A stretch of 64,000 nt of DNA from Reticulitermes speratus (GCA_021186555.1 JAJKFL010000014.1:39488053-39552052), one strand, 5' to 3'. Counted from the first letter of the stretch, positions 44,701-58,339 are shown. Made by a program: numbers and translations. Notes: generated from the letters alone by a model not told the origin.

Positions 44701-47700
44701 GCTAGCAATTTGCAAAACCCATCAGCTACACTGTGAACGACCCATCAGCTAGCACGGTGCACAACCCATAAGCTAGCAATGTGCACGACCCATAAGCTAG
44801 CACTGTGCACGACCCATTAGCTAGCAATGTGCAAGACCCATTAGCTAGCAATGTGCAAGACCCATAAGCTAGCACTGTGCACGACACATAAGCTAGCAAT
44901 GTGCAAGAACCCATAAGCTAGAACTGTGCACGACCCATTAGCTAGCACTGGGCACGAAACCATTAGCTAGCAATGTGCAAGATCCATAAGCTAGCACTGT
45001 GCACGACCCATTAGCTAGGAATGTGCAAGACCCATAAGCTAGCAATTTGAACGACCCATAAGCTAGCAATGTGCAAGACCCATAAGCTAGCACTGTGCAC
45101 GTCCCATAAGATAGCAATATGCACGACCCATAAGCTAGAAATATGCACGAACCATAAGCTAGCAATGTGCAAGACCCATAAGCTAGCACTGTGCACGACC
45201 CGTAAGCTAGCACTGTGCACGACCATCAGCTAGCACTGTGCACGACCCATCAGCTAGCAATGTGCAAGACCCATCAGCTACACTGTGCAAGACCTATCAG
45301 CTAGCACTGTGCACGACCCATCAGCTAGCAATGTGCAAGACCCGTCAGCTAGCACTGTGCACGACCCATCAGCTAGCACTGTGCAAGACCCATCAGCTAG
45401 CAATTTCCATGACCCATAAGCTAGAAATTTGCACGACCCATAGACAGTAAATGTGTACAACCCATAAGCTAGCAATGTGCAAGAACCATAAGCTAGCACT
45501 GTGCACGACAAATAAGCTAGCAATTTGGAAGACCCATAAGCTAGCAATTTGCACGACCCATATGCTAGCAATGTGCAAGACCCATAAGCTAGCAATTTGC
45601 ACGACCCATATGCTAGCAAATTTCAAGACCCATAAGCTAGCACTGTGCACGACCAATAAGATAGCAATATGCAAGACCCGTAAGCTAGCACTGTGCACGA
45701 CCCATTAGCTAGCACTGTGCAAGACCCATCAGCTAGCAATTTCCATGACCCATAAGCTAGAAATTTGCACGACCCATAGATAGCAATGTGCACGACCCAT
45801 AAGCTAGCAATGTGCACGACCCATCAGCTAGCACTGTGCAAGATCCATCAGCTAGCACTGTCAAAGACCCATAAGCTAGCAATGTGCAAGACCCATTAGC
45901 TAGCAATGTGCACGACCCATAAACTAGCAATGTGCAAGAACCCATAAGCTAGCACTGTGCACGACCCATTAGCTAGCACTGGGCACGAACCATTAGCTAG
46001 CAATGTGCAAGACCCATAAGCTAGCACTGTGCACGACCCATTAGCTAGCAATGTGCAAGACCCATACGCTAGCACTGTGCACGACCCATCAGCTAGCACT
46101 GTGCATAACCCATCAGCTAGCACTGTGCACGACCCATCAGCTAGCACTATGCACGACCCATCAACTAGCACTGTGCACGACCCATAAGATAGCAATATGC
46201 ACGACCCATCAACTAGCAATGTGCAAGACGCATAAGCTAGCACTGTGCACGTCCCATAAGATAGCAATATGCACGACCAATAAGCTAGAAATTTGCACGA
46301 ACCATAAGCTAGCAATGTGCAAGACCCATAAGCTAGCACTGTGCACGACCATCAGCTAGCACTGTGCACGACCCATCAGCTAGCAATGTGCAAGACCCAT
46401 CAGCTAAACTGTGCAAGACCCATCAGCTAGCACTGTGCACGACCCATCAGCTAGCAATGTGCAAGACCCATCAGCTAGCACTGTGCACGACCCATTAGCT
46501 AGCACTGTGCAAGACCCATCAGCTAGCAATTTCCATGACCCATAAGCTAGAAATTTGCACGACCCATAGATAGCAATGTGCACGACCCATAAGCTAGCAA
46601 TGTGCACGACCCATCAGCTAGCACTGTGCAAGATCCATCAGCTAGCACTGTCAAAGACCCATAAGCTAGCAATGTGCAAAACCCATTAGCTAGCAATGTG
46701 CACGACCCATTAGCTAGCACTGTGCACGACATATCAGGTAGCACTGTGCAAGACCCATCAGCTAGCACTGTGCACGACCCATAAGCTAGCTATTTGCAAG
46801 ACCAATAAGATAGCAATGTGCAAGACCCATAAGCTAGCAAATTTGCACGACCCATGAGCTAGCAATTTGCAAAACCCATCAGCTATCACTGTGAACGACC
46901 CATCAGCTAGCACGGTGCACAACCCATAAGCTAGCAATGTGCACGACCCATAAGCTAGCACTGTGCACGACCCATTAGCTAGCAATGTGCAAGACCCATT
47001 AGCTAGCAATGTGCAAGACCCATAAGCTAGCACTGTGCACGACACATAAGCTAGCAATGTGCAAGAACCCATAAGCTAGAACTGTGCACGACCCATTAGC
47101 TAGCACTGGGCACGAACCATTAGCTAGCAATGTGCAAGATCCATAAGCTAGCACTGTGCACGACCCATTAGCTAGGAATGTGCAAGACCCATAAGCTAGC
47201 AATTTGAACGACCCATAAGCTAGCAATGTGCAAGACCCATAAGCTAGCACTGTGCACGTCCCATAAGATAGCAATATGCACGACCCATAAGCTAGAAATA
47301 TGCACGAACCATAAGCTAGCAATGTGCAAGACCCATAAGCTAGCACTGTGCACGACCCGTAAGCTAGCACTGTGCACGACCCATCAGCTAGCACTGTGCA
47401 CGACCCATCAGCTAGCAATGTGCAAGACCCATCAGCTACACTGTGCAAGACCTATCAGCTAGCACTGTGCACGACCCATCATCTAGCACTGTGCAAGATC
47501 CATCAGCTAGCACTGTGAAAGACCCATAAGCCAGCAATGTGCAAGACCCATTAGCTAGCAATGTGCACGACCCATTAGCTAGCACTGTGCACGACCCATC
47601 AGCTAGCACTGTGCAAGACCCATCAGCTAGCACTGTGCACGACCCATAAGCTAGCAATTTGCAAGACCCATAAGCTAGCAATGTGCAAGAACCATAAGCT

Positions 47701-50120
47701 AGCAAATTTGCACGACCAATAAGCTAGCAATGTGCATGACCCATAAGCTAGCACTGTGCACGACCCATGAGCTAGCAATTTGCACGACCCATCAGCTAGC
47801 ACTGTGCACGACCCATAAGCTAGCAATGTGCACGACCCATAAGCTAGCAATGTGCACGACCCATAAGCTAGCACTGTGCACGACTCATTAGCTAGCACTG
47901 TGCACGACCCATTAGCTAGGAATGTGCAAGACCCATAAGCTAGCACTGTGCACGACCCATAAACTAGCAATGTGCAAGAACCCATAAGCTAGCACTGTGC
48001 ACGACCCATTAGCTAGCACTGGGCACGAACCATTAGCTAGCAATGTGCAAGACCCATAAGCTAGCACTGTGCACGACCAATTAGCTAGCAATGTGCAAGA
48101 CCCATACGCTAGCACTGTGTACGACCCATCAGCTAGCACTGTGCATGACCCATCAGCTAGCACTGTGCACGACCCATCAGCTAGCACTATGCACGACCCA
48201 TCAGCTAGCTATGTGCAAGACCCATCTGCTACACTGTGCAAGACCCATCAGCTAGCACTATGAATGACCCATCAGCTAGCACTGTGCAAGATCCATCAGC
48301 TAGCACTGTGTAAGACCCATAAGCTAGCACTGTGCAAGACCCATCAGCTAGCAATTTCCATGACCCATAAGCTAGAAATTTGCACGACCCATAGATAGCA
48401 ATGTGCACGACCCATAAGCTAGCAATGTGCAAGAACCATAAGCTAGCACTGTGCACGACCCATTAGCTAGCAATCTGGACGACCCATTAGCTAGCAATGT
48501 GCAAGATCCATCAGCTAGCACTGTGCAACGCCCATAAGCTATCTATGTGCAAGACCCATTAGCTAGCAATGTGCACGACCCATTAGCTAGCACTGTGCAC
48601 GACCCATTAGCTAGCACTGTGCAAGACCCATCAGCTAGCACTGTTAGCGACCCATCAGTTAGCACTGTGCACGACCCATAAGCTAGGAATGTGCAAGACC
48701 CATAAGCTAGCAATTTGAACGACCCATAAGCTAGCAATGTACAAGACCCATAAGCTAGCACTGTGCACGTCCAATAAGATGGCAATATGCACGACCCATA
48801 AGCTAGAAATTTGCACGAACCATAAGCTAGCAATGTGCAAGACCCATAAGCTAGCACTGTGCACGACCCATAAGCTAGCACTGTGCACGACCCATCAGCT
48901 AGCACTGTGCACGACCCATCAGCTAGCAATGTGCAAGACCCATCAGCTACACTGTGCAAGACCCATCAGCTAGCACTGTGCACGACCCATCAGCTAGCAA
49001 TGTGCACGACCCATCAGCTAGCACTGTGCACGACCCATCAGCTAGCAATGTGCAAGACCCATCATCTACACTGTGCAAGATCCATCAGCTAGCACTGTGC
49101 ACGACCCATCAGCTAGCACTGTGCACGACCCAGCAGCTAGCACTGTGCAAGATCCATCAGCTAGCACTGTGCAAGACCCATAAGCTAGCAATGTGCAAGA
49201 CCCATTAGCTAGCAATGTGCACGACCCATTAGCTAGCACTGTGCACGACCCATAAGTAGCACTGTGCACGACATATAAGCTAGCAATGTGCAAGACCATA
49301 TAAGCTAGCAATGTGCAAGACCCATAAGCTAGCAATGTGCAAGGCCCATAAGCTAGCAATGTGCAAGGCCCATTAGCTAGCACTGTGCACGACCCATCAG
49401 CTAGCACTGTGCACGACCCATTAGCTAGCAATTTGCACGACCCATTAGCTAGCACTGTGGACGACCCATCAGCTAGCACTGTGCACGACCCATCAGCTAG
49501 CACTGTGCACGACCCATAAGCTAGCAATGTGCAATATCCATATGCTAGCAATGTGCACATTTCATAAGCTAGCACTGTGCACGACCCATTAGGTAGCAAT
49601 GTGCAAGACCCATAAACCAGCACTGTGCACGACCCATTAGCTAGCAGTGTGCACGACCCAAAAGCTAACAATGTGCAGGACCCATCAGCTAGCACTGTGC
49701 ACGACCCATAAGCTAGCAATGTGCAATATCCATATGCTAGCAATGTGCACATTCCATAAGCTAGCACTGTGCACATTCCATAAGCTAGCACTGTGCACGA
49801 CCCATTAGCTAGCAATGTGCAAGACCCATAAGCTAGCACTGTGCACGACCCATTAGCTAGCAATGTGCAAGACCCATAAGCTAGCACTGTGCACGACCCA
49901 CTAGCTAGCAATGTGCAAGACCCATGAGCTAGCAATTTGCACGACCCATTAGCTAGCACTGTGCACGACCTATAAGCTAGCAATGTGCACGACCCATAAG
50001 CTAGCAATGTGCACGACCCATAAGCTAGCAATGGGCAAGACCCATAATCTAGCAATGTGCACGACCCATAAGGTAGCACTGTGCACAACCCATAAACTAA
50101 CACTGTGCATGACCCATCTG
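38785..50120. repeat. 24-bp satellite array, 11.3 kb
   Basis: About 470 copies of a 24-bp unit, GCTAGCACTGTGCACGACCC followed by ATCA. Common variants are AATGTGCAAG for ACTGTGCACG and ATAA/ATTA for ATCA. The unit carries two 6-bp palindromes, GCTAGC and GTGCAC. The length is eight codons, so long - strand frames (up to 355 codons at 49066-50133) with a repeated Leu-Leu-Ala-Tyr-Gly-Ser-Cys-Thr exist; they have no start context, splice sites or divergence pattern of a gene. Long-range copies are 2.0-2.2 kb apart (for example 43991 and 46201). Confidence 0.96.
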
Positions 50121-50439
50121 CTAATACCTTCATTCCCAGAATTTATCTCCTGCAGTGCCTTATTTTTAATTGTATAATTGATGTCACTATTCTGGCAATT
50201 GCAAAAGTGTATGACTTTTTGTGTGTCTTATCAAACACATCCGATCTATCGACAGCCTTCTACAGTTTTCCCTGCCTGTGATACAAGTTTCAGTACTGTA
50301 TGTTGCTACTTATGTAGATCTGATTGAACCATATCATGTTTCAGACATCGTATTTATTATGTAACGTGATGCAGCAGAGTTCTCTTTCAGACGCTAATGT
50401 GCCTTCAATTAGCCGAGAAATTCCCTGCATTTTATGGAA
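50096..50439 (+). repeat. Left arm of inverted duplication flanking 8.3 kb
   Basis: It starts in the last satellite unit and runs through TATCAAACACATCCGATCTA and CCCTGCCTGTGATACAAG to TTTATGGAA at 50439. The inverse copy is at 58740-59095, with a few dozen differences and small indels. Confidence 0.88.
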
Positions 50440-53400
50440 TTCAGACATGTTAATTTTTGAGTCTATAAGACTCCACGCCTCTTCGACTTCAGGATGAATC
50501 CGTTACACACAGTTCCATCGCGAGGAACCTCGAAATAACGGAGGGCCTCTTATAGGCAAACTGTGTTCGCATAATTTTGATGACTTTGTATTTGTTACTG
50601 AAGATGACAAACCTCTAGAGGTACATATCTGAAGAAGAAAACGACAACACCGATTACAGAAAGGGGGTTCCTTGTGTGGAGCCTGTGGTCTTTAACACTT
50701 GCTGGAATCGGACACTGGGAATTCGTCCTGGTGATGATCAAGAAAGATTAGATGAAATGTTGTTCATCTACTTGCTACTGAAGATCACGCCAACCCTTGT
50801 GATAGTATATAACACATATATACAGGGTGATGACACATTACATTGGTAGCTGTTCGACAACACTTCATACAGGGTAATAGAGGACGCCATACAGAAAGAC
50901 TGTCGTCATTATTTTAATGGAATTTTATATGGGTAATTGTGTGCGAATTTCACAAAGAACACCAATATAATAAAAAGTTTAATACGATTATATGGGAGGT
51001 CATGTTGCTAACTGGTACTCCAGACACTGCGAGGAACCTCAAAGGAAAACCAAACACCCTTTAGAGTGCCTGTTGTCTTTAACATTAGACGTTCGTAACT
51101 GTTACTGAAGAAGATAACGTCAAAACAACGAATGACAGGGCCCTAATGGGGGAAGGGCTGTGTGTGAGTGTGTGTGTGAATACTTTATGAAACATTCGAA
51201 CGGCTACTGTTGCTGAGAGAGGCCATGACAAAATTCTTCGCAACACAAAACGCCACACTAAGGGCTGCATTAATTGAAGTTTAACAAAAGTTAATATTAA
51301 TAACTGACATTGGAGGAAAGCGGGGTTAAATCAGTACAAGAGAGATGGCGTGTGAGAGCAGGTGCACACTTTAGTGCTCAGTTGATGCTGAAGATCGTGG
51401 CACAGCAAAACACGGCACGTTAGAAGGCAGTGATTATTAACTGTGATGAAGTCTTGTATTGCTAATTGTGTGTTGATAATAGAAGGTGATTCTTAGCCAG
51501 TCTGTGTTCATTATCATTTGTTGAAACGTACTGTGGGCATTCTTACAGAAAGTGATCGTAACAGTTCAGGATAAGGGCAAGGACCTTATAGGAGGGATAT
51601 TCTGACAATGTTTTAATGCGTGATTCTTACTGAATGAGATGAGGACAAAGACAAGGGCAACTGAAAACTCGGTACAATGAGGTTCCGTTCATAAATATTT
51701 GATATACGTTCTTGTTAATTTCTACGGAATTAAATAGACAACAAAGAAGGCCCTGTGAGGAAATTTTACCATTCACATTTTACAAACTGTCATATTCCTT
51801 ACATTATTAACGAAAATTTGTGTTAAAATTCATGTTTAAAATTAGTATGAACCCACCTGTTGGTCATTTGTGGCCACCGCTTGAAATGTTAAATTCAGAT
51901 TAACGTTTATTGCCATAAATATTATCGGGTTCGGAGATCGTTTCACACTGTCATGTAAAAACCAGAGTTTCTAATGTTAAAGTTTAAAGCACATTGGAAT
52001 GTATACATAGATATATGTATTACATTTGGAAGTTCGCTGTTACAGTAAACAAACTTGTCAAAGTGTGTCATGCACAAAATATTGTCTTTACCAAATATTT
52101 TGAAAAGTTTCTTTACTCGGAATTTAAAATCACCATATCCGAAATGTACAGGCCAGTTAAGAATAATTTTTTGATACCCGCCTACTACAGTCTGAGCCAA
52201 AATGGTGTAACTGAAAGCCACTTTCCAGAAATTACTACGCATTAGCAAGGAAAATCCAAATAAACTCGTATTCACATAATTCCTGCACGTGAAAGTTTTG
52301 GAGAAAGGGAATTCAAATAATTTATTTGTCCTAAACTTACATCACCAAATAATGCCAATGGGCACATATGAACGTACAAATTGTGTTAGTGTTTGCCGGC
52401 CATGCATAAGGATAGACATGAACCTACAAGCAGAATATTAAAGAAGAGTTACTTCTGTTAGTGTTACAATAGGTTAGTCGTGTAGAAATACTAGAAATTC
52501 GCACGATCATATGTGGTAATTGTCATTAAATACATTCTGTAAAAACTATGACGTCATGATGAATATGACATCATTTTTTGTTGTGAAAATGAGGATACAA
52601 CTTGGCAGTAGACCGAAAAAAACGAAGTGACTTTTCACGCTATTAAAAAGGGCTAAGTGTGTTTCGAACTTATCAAAATGATTCCATAGTGGTACTGCTT
52701 GGGTATAAATAACAGTGTGAATAGATTTATCATTTTAAATATTCCTGGGATACTTTCATAGAAAATATTTGACCTACGACAATTTGTCTTCGCATAACAT
52801 TAAATTTCTAACATATATTTACGGTACTGGCATTAACGTATAAGGGTGAAAAACTTAACAGGACATAAATTGGTTGGAAGCAATGAGCGCTGGCCTTCTT
52901 TACTTGTACTGCATCGAGTCGTTGCCTCACATGGGAGGACATATGCATGACGTCACTGCGGTTAAACTTGCATTGACTGCTCTTATCAAGTTGCTTTGAA
53001 AAGTTATGGGCAGTGAAGACATCGGACTTTAAAGAACTACATTCCTTGAGGTATTGGCTTCATTTATGCCATGATCGTTTCCATTCTGTTGACAGGAAGA
53101 AGCCAAACAAGGAAAGAAATGAAAATAGCAACAGCAAATTGAAATGACGAAAGATTGCGGTAACCTGAATGAAGGGAGAAGTATGTGAGTGAACATACTG
53201 TGAATTGTGTGCTGTACAGGTTGTGGGGGAGGTAATGTGACGGAGAGACAGACAGGCAGAATGAGGTTGCACGAGAACAGGGTGCTCATATAAAACGTGT
53301 GGACAGTACATGGAGGGAGTGATAAGATGACTGGAGAAGACAGCACGACGAGGAGCTTCATGATTTATGCTCCTTGGCTAAATATTGGCAGGCTAGTTGG

Positions 53401-54366
53401 ATGCAGGTGCATGAGAGGGGTGGAGCAAGTGGCATGCATCGGAGGGGAGAGAGATGCACAGGTGTTCTTTGTACAGAAATTTGAAACAGGCCATGTGGAA
53501 GAATTAGACACAGACAGAATACTAAAGTAGACCTGAAAAGAAGTGTCATAGGCAGACAAAACTGGAAACAAATATTAGATTAATTGTTTTGTAAAACACA
53601 CAGCTAGTAAAACAATTCTCGAATTGAGTGAATAATGATAAATTATTAATATTATCAATAATACATATTGACACTGCAGGAGAAACTGGAAATAGTGTGT
53701 TGATAGCAGGCGCAGACAAAACACTTAAACGTGAGCAGCAAGAAGAAATATGCTTACACAGACTTCCATCATAATCGTGTGTTTGTTTTGGAGTGCCAGT
53801 AACATATTGTGGAATGGAGAATTACGTGTACAGGACAAATGGCTGGGGAATGAGAGTGCTGTGGCCGATTCGAGGTCACAGAAGTGAGAAGATAAGCTGC
53901 TTAGAATACCTAGTAGTAGTTGGGAGGATAATATTAAAACAATTTTTTAAACTAGACTCCTTGGGTATGTATTGGATTCATCTGGAACAGTAGCTGACTC
54001 TTCTGACGCAGGAATAGAACTTTGTGATCAATAAAAATAACAATTCGACAAGCTGAGACACTATTAGCTGCTGAGTAAGCACTCTGCCTCATCGAATTAG
54101 GTTAATGAAGAACAGAATAGTTAATAAAAAATTGTCGCCAACTAAACTGCGTTACCAGCATAATACAGAATTGAAATATGGGCCCTAAACAAGACACAGT
54201 GGTGAAGACAAGTGTCAGATTGAACGTGGATTGCAAAACCGCAGCTAGTCAAACGGACTTCAAGTTGAAGATATGACAGTTGTTAGCATCAGTGATAATA
54301 CTGTTAAAACAGCACTGCAGGAGAAATTGGAAAGGCACACAGAGTACATGACAGAGCAACGCAATG
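50440..54366. other. Gene-poor sequence; no feature firmly recognised
   Basis: AT-rich, with no convincing exon or transposon protein. Words such as GTTACTGAAGATGACAA recur loosely at 50597, 50775, 51096, 51205 and 51390, suggesting a very old tandem repeat. CACTGCAGGAGAAA occurs at about 53673 and 54312 and in similar form at 59030. Open frames of up to 110 codons here look random. Confidence 0.4.
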
Positions 54367-54379
54367 TATAAAGACACTT
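54367..54379 (+). repeat. Target-site duplication, left copy
   Basis: TATAAAGACACTT, repeated exactly at 58453-58465, immediately outside the pair of Penelope-like elements. Confidence 0.8.
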
Positions 54380-56437
54380 CAATATAGTATTCTCGGGCGC
54401 ACAGCCGCGTCAATTCGTTTGAATACAACGTTTCGGGGACTAGCTCCGTCCCCATCCTCAGGCAAAACTGATTTAACATACAACTCGTCTGTCCCGTGTT
54501 TTTCTACCTGCCGCGGCAGGGAGAATCAGACCGGTTTTGTAGTACCCACAAACAGTTAAGTTGGTGGGCGGGCTGTTGACTGTTGTGCACCCACGCCTCG
54601 CTGCGAGGTCCTTATCTGACGTATTGCAGGCTGCCAGGCTCTGCTGAGTATGAACCCGCCATCCTTGTTGATGTTTTCCGGATGTAATTTTATTTCAATG
54701 GCTTCTTTTATTATGCGGTCCATGTATCCTTTTGTCCTGGCTAGTCTGCAGGTTTTTGTTGAATTCTATCTTGTGGTCTGTTTCCAGGGCATGTTGAGCA
54801 ACTGCTGATTTTTCTGGTTGCCCCAGTCTAAGGTGCCGTATGTGCTCTTTACGCCTCGTCTCGATCGTTCTTTTTGTCTGGCCAATATACGTCTTTCCGC
54901 ATTCACATGGGATGCCGTATACGCCGGGTATCTTTAAACCAGGGTCATCCTTCACTGGTCTGAGTATGTGGCAGGTTTTCTTTGCTGGGACGTGTATGGT
55001 TCTGATGTCGTACTTGGATAGAAGTCTGCTGATTTTCTTGGAAGTGGATTGTTGGTATGGCAGAAGTGCTGTAGAAGTTGGTTTTCCGTTGTTTTCGTTT
55101 TGTTTCCTTTTTGAGTTAAGGGCGTGACTGATATCCCGATCGCTGTAACCATTTTTACTGAAGGTCTTTTTTAAATGCTGTAGCTCTTCTCCTATGCTTT
55201 CCGTATCGCAGATCGTCTTTGCCCGGTGTACCTGAGTTCGCAACACCCCATTTTTCTGTGCCGGATGGTGTGCTGATTCCGCATGTAGATAGAGATCTGT
55301 GTGTGTAGGTTTTCTATATACTGAGTGTCCTAGTGAACCATCCGGTTTCTTCTTTACAAGGACATCGAGAAATGCCAGTCTGTTGTCTATCCCTGTCTCC
55401 ATGGTGAACTTGATGTTTGAGTGTAAACTGTTCAAATGTTGAAAGAAGATCTGCAGTTCTTCCTCTCCATGGGGCCAGATTACAAAAGTGTCATCTATGT
55501 ATCTGTACCATATGGAAGGTTTCTTTTTTGCCGTGTTCAGAGCCTGTTGTTCAAAGAACTCCATGTATGTATTGGCCATTACAGGTGCTAGTGGCGAGCC
55601 CATTGCTAGTCCATCTGTCAGCTCGTAGGTAGTACCGTCATACACAAAGTATGTGGTAGAGAGGGTGTATCTGATGAGATCGGCGAGTTTGTCATCCAGA
55701 TGTTGTGAGAGAATTTGGATGGTTTCATCCAGCGGTACTTTAGTGAATAGCAATATGACATCGAAACTTACTAGAATGTCTGTTTCGCGTACTTGTATGT
55801 CTTTTAGCTTCTGAACAAACATCCCAGAGTTCGTGATATGATGTTCTGATTGTCCCACCAGAGGTTTCAATTGTTTTGCCAGATATTTTGCCAGGTCATA
55901 TGTCGGTGATCCTATGCAGTTAACTATCGGTCTCAGCGGTGTTCCTTCTTTGTGGATTTTTGGTAAACCGTAAATCTGGAGTGGTGTTGCAGCATGAGGT
56001 ATTAGTCTCTTCTTTATGTCATCTGGTATGCCTGACATCTTGACGAGCGAGGTGATTTTTCTTTCCACTTTGTTGGTCGGGTCTACAGTTAGTTGTCTGT
56101 AGACCGACTCGCTTAATATTGCTTTCATTTTGGTATTGTAGTCTTCGGTCAGCACAACCACAGTGGCGTTCCCTTTGTCTGCCGGAAGTATTACTATGTC
56201 CTTGTTATTTCGCAGTGCCCTTAGCGCATCCGTCTCAGTTTTGGAGATATTCCTCCTGTTTGGTTTAGAATGTCTCAGGATGTGGCATATCTCTTGACGT
56301 ATTTCTTCTGCAGTATCCTTTTTTAGGTGTTGTATTGCTTGCTCTATACCACTGATGGTCTCTTTTAGATTGGATGCTTGACTGGATGTTTGGGAGAAGT
56401 TTAAGCCTTTCCGTAGGATAGATAACGCTGGTTCTTC
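54380..56437 (-). mobile_element. Penelope-like element, copy 1 (inverted)
   Basis: Nearly identical to copy 2 in inverse orientation; arms 54378-56369 and 56436-58423. On - it extends about 66 bp further 5' than copy 2 (56370-56435), encoding ALSILRKGLNF, a typical Penelope N-terminal block. The 5' part of the element is missing. The hammerhead-like motif lies downstream of the coding region at 54430-54461. Confidence 0.92.
54430..54461 (-). ncRNA. Hammerhead-ribozyme-like motif, copy 1
   Basis: On -: CUGAGGA, U, hairpin GGGGAC/GUCCCC, GAAAC. This matches two conserved boxes of the hammerhead core. Hammerhead motifs are known in Penelope-like elements. I could not assign stem III or the cleavage site, so activity is unproven. 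Confidence 0.5.
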
Positions 56438-56438
56438 T
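54695..56438 (-). pseudogene. Penelope-like RT + GIY-YIG protein, copy 1, C-terminal frameshift
   Basis: The frame is open from the 56438 junction. RT motifs: LVSFDVILLF (A), DGLAMGSPLAPVMAN (B), YRYIDDTFVIW (C). Then the GIY-YIG domain GVYGIPCECGKTYIGQTKR. One extra A at about 54752-54757, compared with copy 2, shifts the frame 22 residues before the stop, so the last block (ELHPEN-type) is lost. Otherwise it differs from copy 2 by about a dozen residues, so both are recent. Confidence 0.9.
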
Positions 56439-56439
56439 A

Positions 56440-58245
56440 AAAGAGACCATCAGTGGTATAGAGCAAGCAATACAACACCTAAAAAAGGATACTGCAGAAG
56501 AAATACGTCAAGAGATATGCCACATCCTGAGACATTCTAAACCAAACAGGAGGAATATCTCCAAAACTGAGACGGATGCGCTAAGGGCACTGCGAAATAA
56601 CAAGGACATAGTAATACTTCCGGCAGACAAAGGGAACGCCACTGTGGTTATGCTGACCGAAGACTACAATACCAAAATGAAAGCAATATTAAGCGAGTCG
56701 GTCTACAGACAACTAACTGTAGACCCGACCAACAAAGTGGAAAGAAAAATCACCTCGCTCGTCAAGATGTCAGGCATACCAGATGACATAAAGAAGAGAC
56801 TAATACCTCATGCTGCAACACCACTCCGGATTTACGGTTTACCAAAAATCCACAAAGAAGGAACACCGCTGAGACCGATAGTTAACTGCATAGGATCACC
56901 GACATATGACCTGGCAAAATATTTGGCAAAACAACTGAAACCTCTGGTGGGACAATCAGAACATCATATCACGAACTCTGGGATGTTTGTTCAGAAGCTA
57001 AAAGACATACAAGTACGCGAAACAGACATTCTAGTAAGTTTCGATGTCATATTGCTATTCACTAAAGTACCGCTGGATGAAACCATCCAAATTCTCTCAC
57101 AACATCTGGATGACAAACTCGCCGATCTCATCAGATACACCCTCTCTACCACATACTTTGTGTATGACGGTACTACCTACGAGCAGACAGATGGACTAGC
57201 AATGGGCTCGCCACTAGCACCTGTAATGGCCAACATATACATGGAGTTCTTTGAACAACAGGCTCTGAACACGGCAAAAAAGAAACCTTCCATATGGTAC
57301 AGATACATAGATGACACTTTTGTAATATGGCCCCATGGAGAGGAAGAACTGCAGATCTTCTTTCAACATCTGAACAGTTTACACTCAAACATCAAGTTCA
57401 CCATGGAGACAGGGATAGACAACAGACTGGCATTTCTCGATGTCCTTGTAAAGAAGAAACCGGATGGTTCACTAGGACACTCAGTATACAGAAAACCTAC
57501 ACACACAGATCTCTATCTACATGCGGAATCAGCACACCATCCGGCACAGAAAAATGGGGTGTTGCGAACTCTGGTACACCGGGCAAAGACGATCTGCGAT
57601 ACGGAAAGCATAGGAGAAGAGCTACAGCATTTAAAAAAGACCTTCAGTAAAAATGGTTACAGCGATCGGGATATCAGTCACGCCCTTAACTCTAAAAGGA
57701 AACAAAAAGAAAACAACGAAAAACCAACTTCTACAGCACTTCTGCCATACCAACAATCCACTTCCAATAAAATCAGCAGACTTCTATCCAAGTACATCAG
57801 AACCATACACGTCCCAGCAAAGAAAACCTGCCACATGCTCAGACCAGTGAAGGATGACCCTGGTTTAAAGATACCCGGCGTATACGGCATCCCATGTGAA
57901 TGCGGAAAGACGTATATTGGCCAGACAAAAAGAACGATCGAGACGAGGCGTAAAGAGCACATACGGCACCTTAGACTGGGGCAACCAGAAAAATCAGCAG
58001 TTGCTCAACATGCCCTGGAAACAGGCCACAAGATAGAATTCAACAACACCTGCAGACTAGCCAGGACAAAAGGATACATGGACCGCATAATAAAAGAAGC
58101 CATTGAAATAAAATTACATCCGGAAAACATCAACAAGGATGGCGGGTTCATACTCAGCAGAGCCTGGCAGCCTGCAATACGTCAGATAAGGACCTCGCAG
58201 CGAGGCGTGGGTGCACAACAGTCAACAGCCCGCCCACCAACTTAA
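56440..58245 (+). CDS. Penelope-like reverse transcriptase with GIY-YIG endonuclease, copy 2
   Basis: One open frame of about 600 codons, without its true start (no 5' end). N-terminal block ends VILPADKGNATVV, typical of the group. Numbering from 56644: motif A SFDV at 132-135, motif B GLAMGSP at 184-190, motif C YIDD at 221-224, GVY at 412-414 and YIG at 424-426 of the GIY-YIG nuclease, and the Arg-rich block at 435-439. Penelope-like RTs prime at nicks or telomere ends and the nuclease nicks the target. One codon (an Asp before IRTIHV) is missing compared with copy 1. All catalytic motifs look intact, but without a 5' end autonomous activity is doubtful. Confidence 0.92.
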   Translation, partial: KETISGIEQAIQHLKKDTAEEIRQEICHILRHSKPNRRNISKTETDALRALRNNKDIVILPADKGNATVVMLTEDYNTKMKAILSESVYRQLTVDPTNKVERKITSLVKMSGIPDDIKKRLIPHAATPLRIYGLPKIHKEGTPLRPIVNCIGSPTYDLAKYLAKQLKPLVGQSEHHITNSGMFVQKLKDIQVRETDILVSFDVILLFTKVPLDETIQILSQHLDDKLADLIRYTLSTTYFVYDGTTYEQTDGLAMGSPLAPVMANIYMEFFEQQALNTAKKKPSIWYRYIDDTFVIWPHGEEELQIFFQHLNSLHSNIKFTMETGIDNRLAFLDVLVKKKPDGSLGHSVYRKPTHTDLYLHAESAHHPAQKNGVLRTLVHRAKTICDTESIGEELQHLKKTFSKNGYSDRDISHALNSKRKQKENNEKPTSTALLPYQQSTSNKISRLLSKYIRTIHVPAKKTCHMLRPVKDDPGLKIPGVYGIPCECGKTYIGQTKRTIETRRKEHIRHLRLGQPEKSAVAQHALETGHKIEFNNTCRLARTKGYMDRIIKEAIEIKLHPENINKDGGFILSRAWQPAIRQIRTSQRGVGAQQSTARPPT

Positions 58246-58339
58246 CTGTTTGTGGGTACTACAAAACCGGTCTGATTCTCCCTGCCGCGGCAGGTAGAAA
58301 AACACGGGACAGACGAGTTGTATGTTAAATCAGTTTTGC

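Noticed and set aside
38785-50120. Regular short repeats resembling a CRISPR array
   Set aside because: There are no unique spacers between units, and the genome is eukaryotic; it is a satellite.
49066-50133. 355-codon open frame (and others of 100-260 codons) on the - strand
   Set aside because: They are translations of the 24-bp satellite; the period is eight codons, stops are simply absent from the unit, and several frames are open at once.
53297-53530. 77-codon frame in the gene-poor region
   Set aside because: No domain, no splice context and no similarity that I recognise.
54840-55632. Open frames on the strand opposite the Penelope-like coding region (also 57173-57962)
   Set aside because: They are antisense shadows of the RT and GIY-YIG frame.
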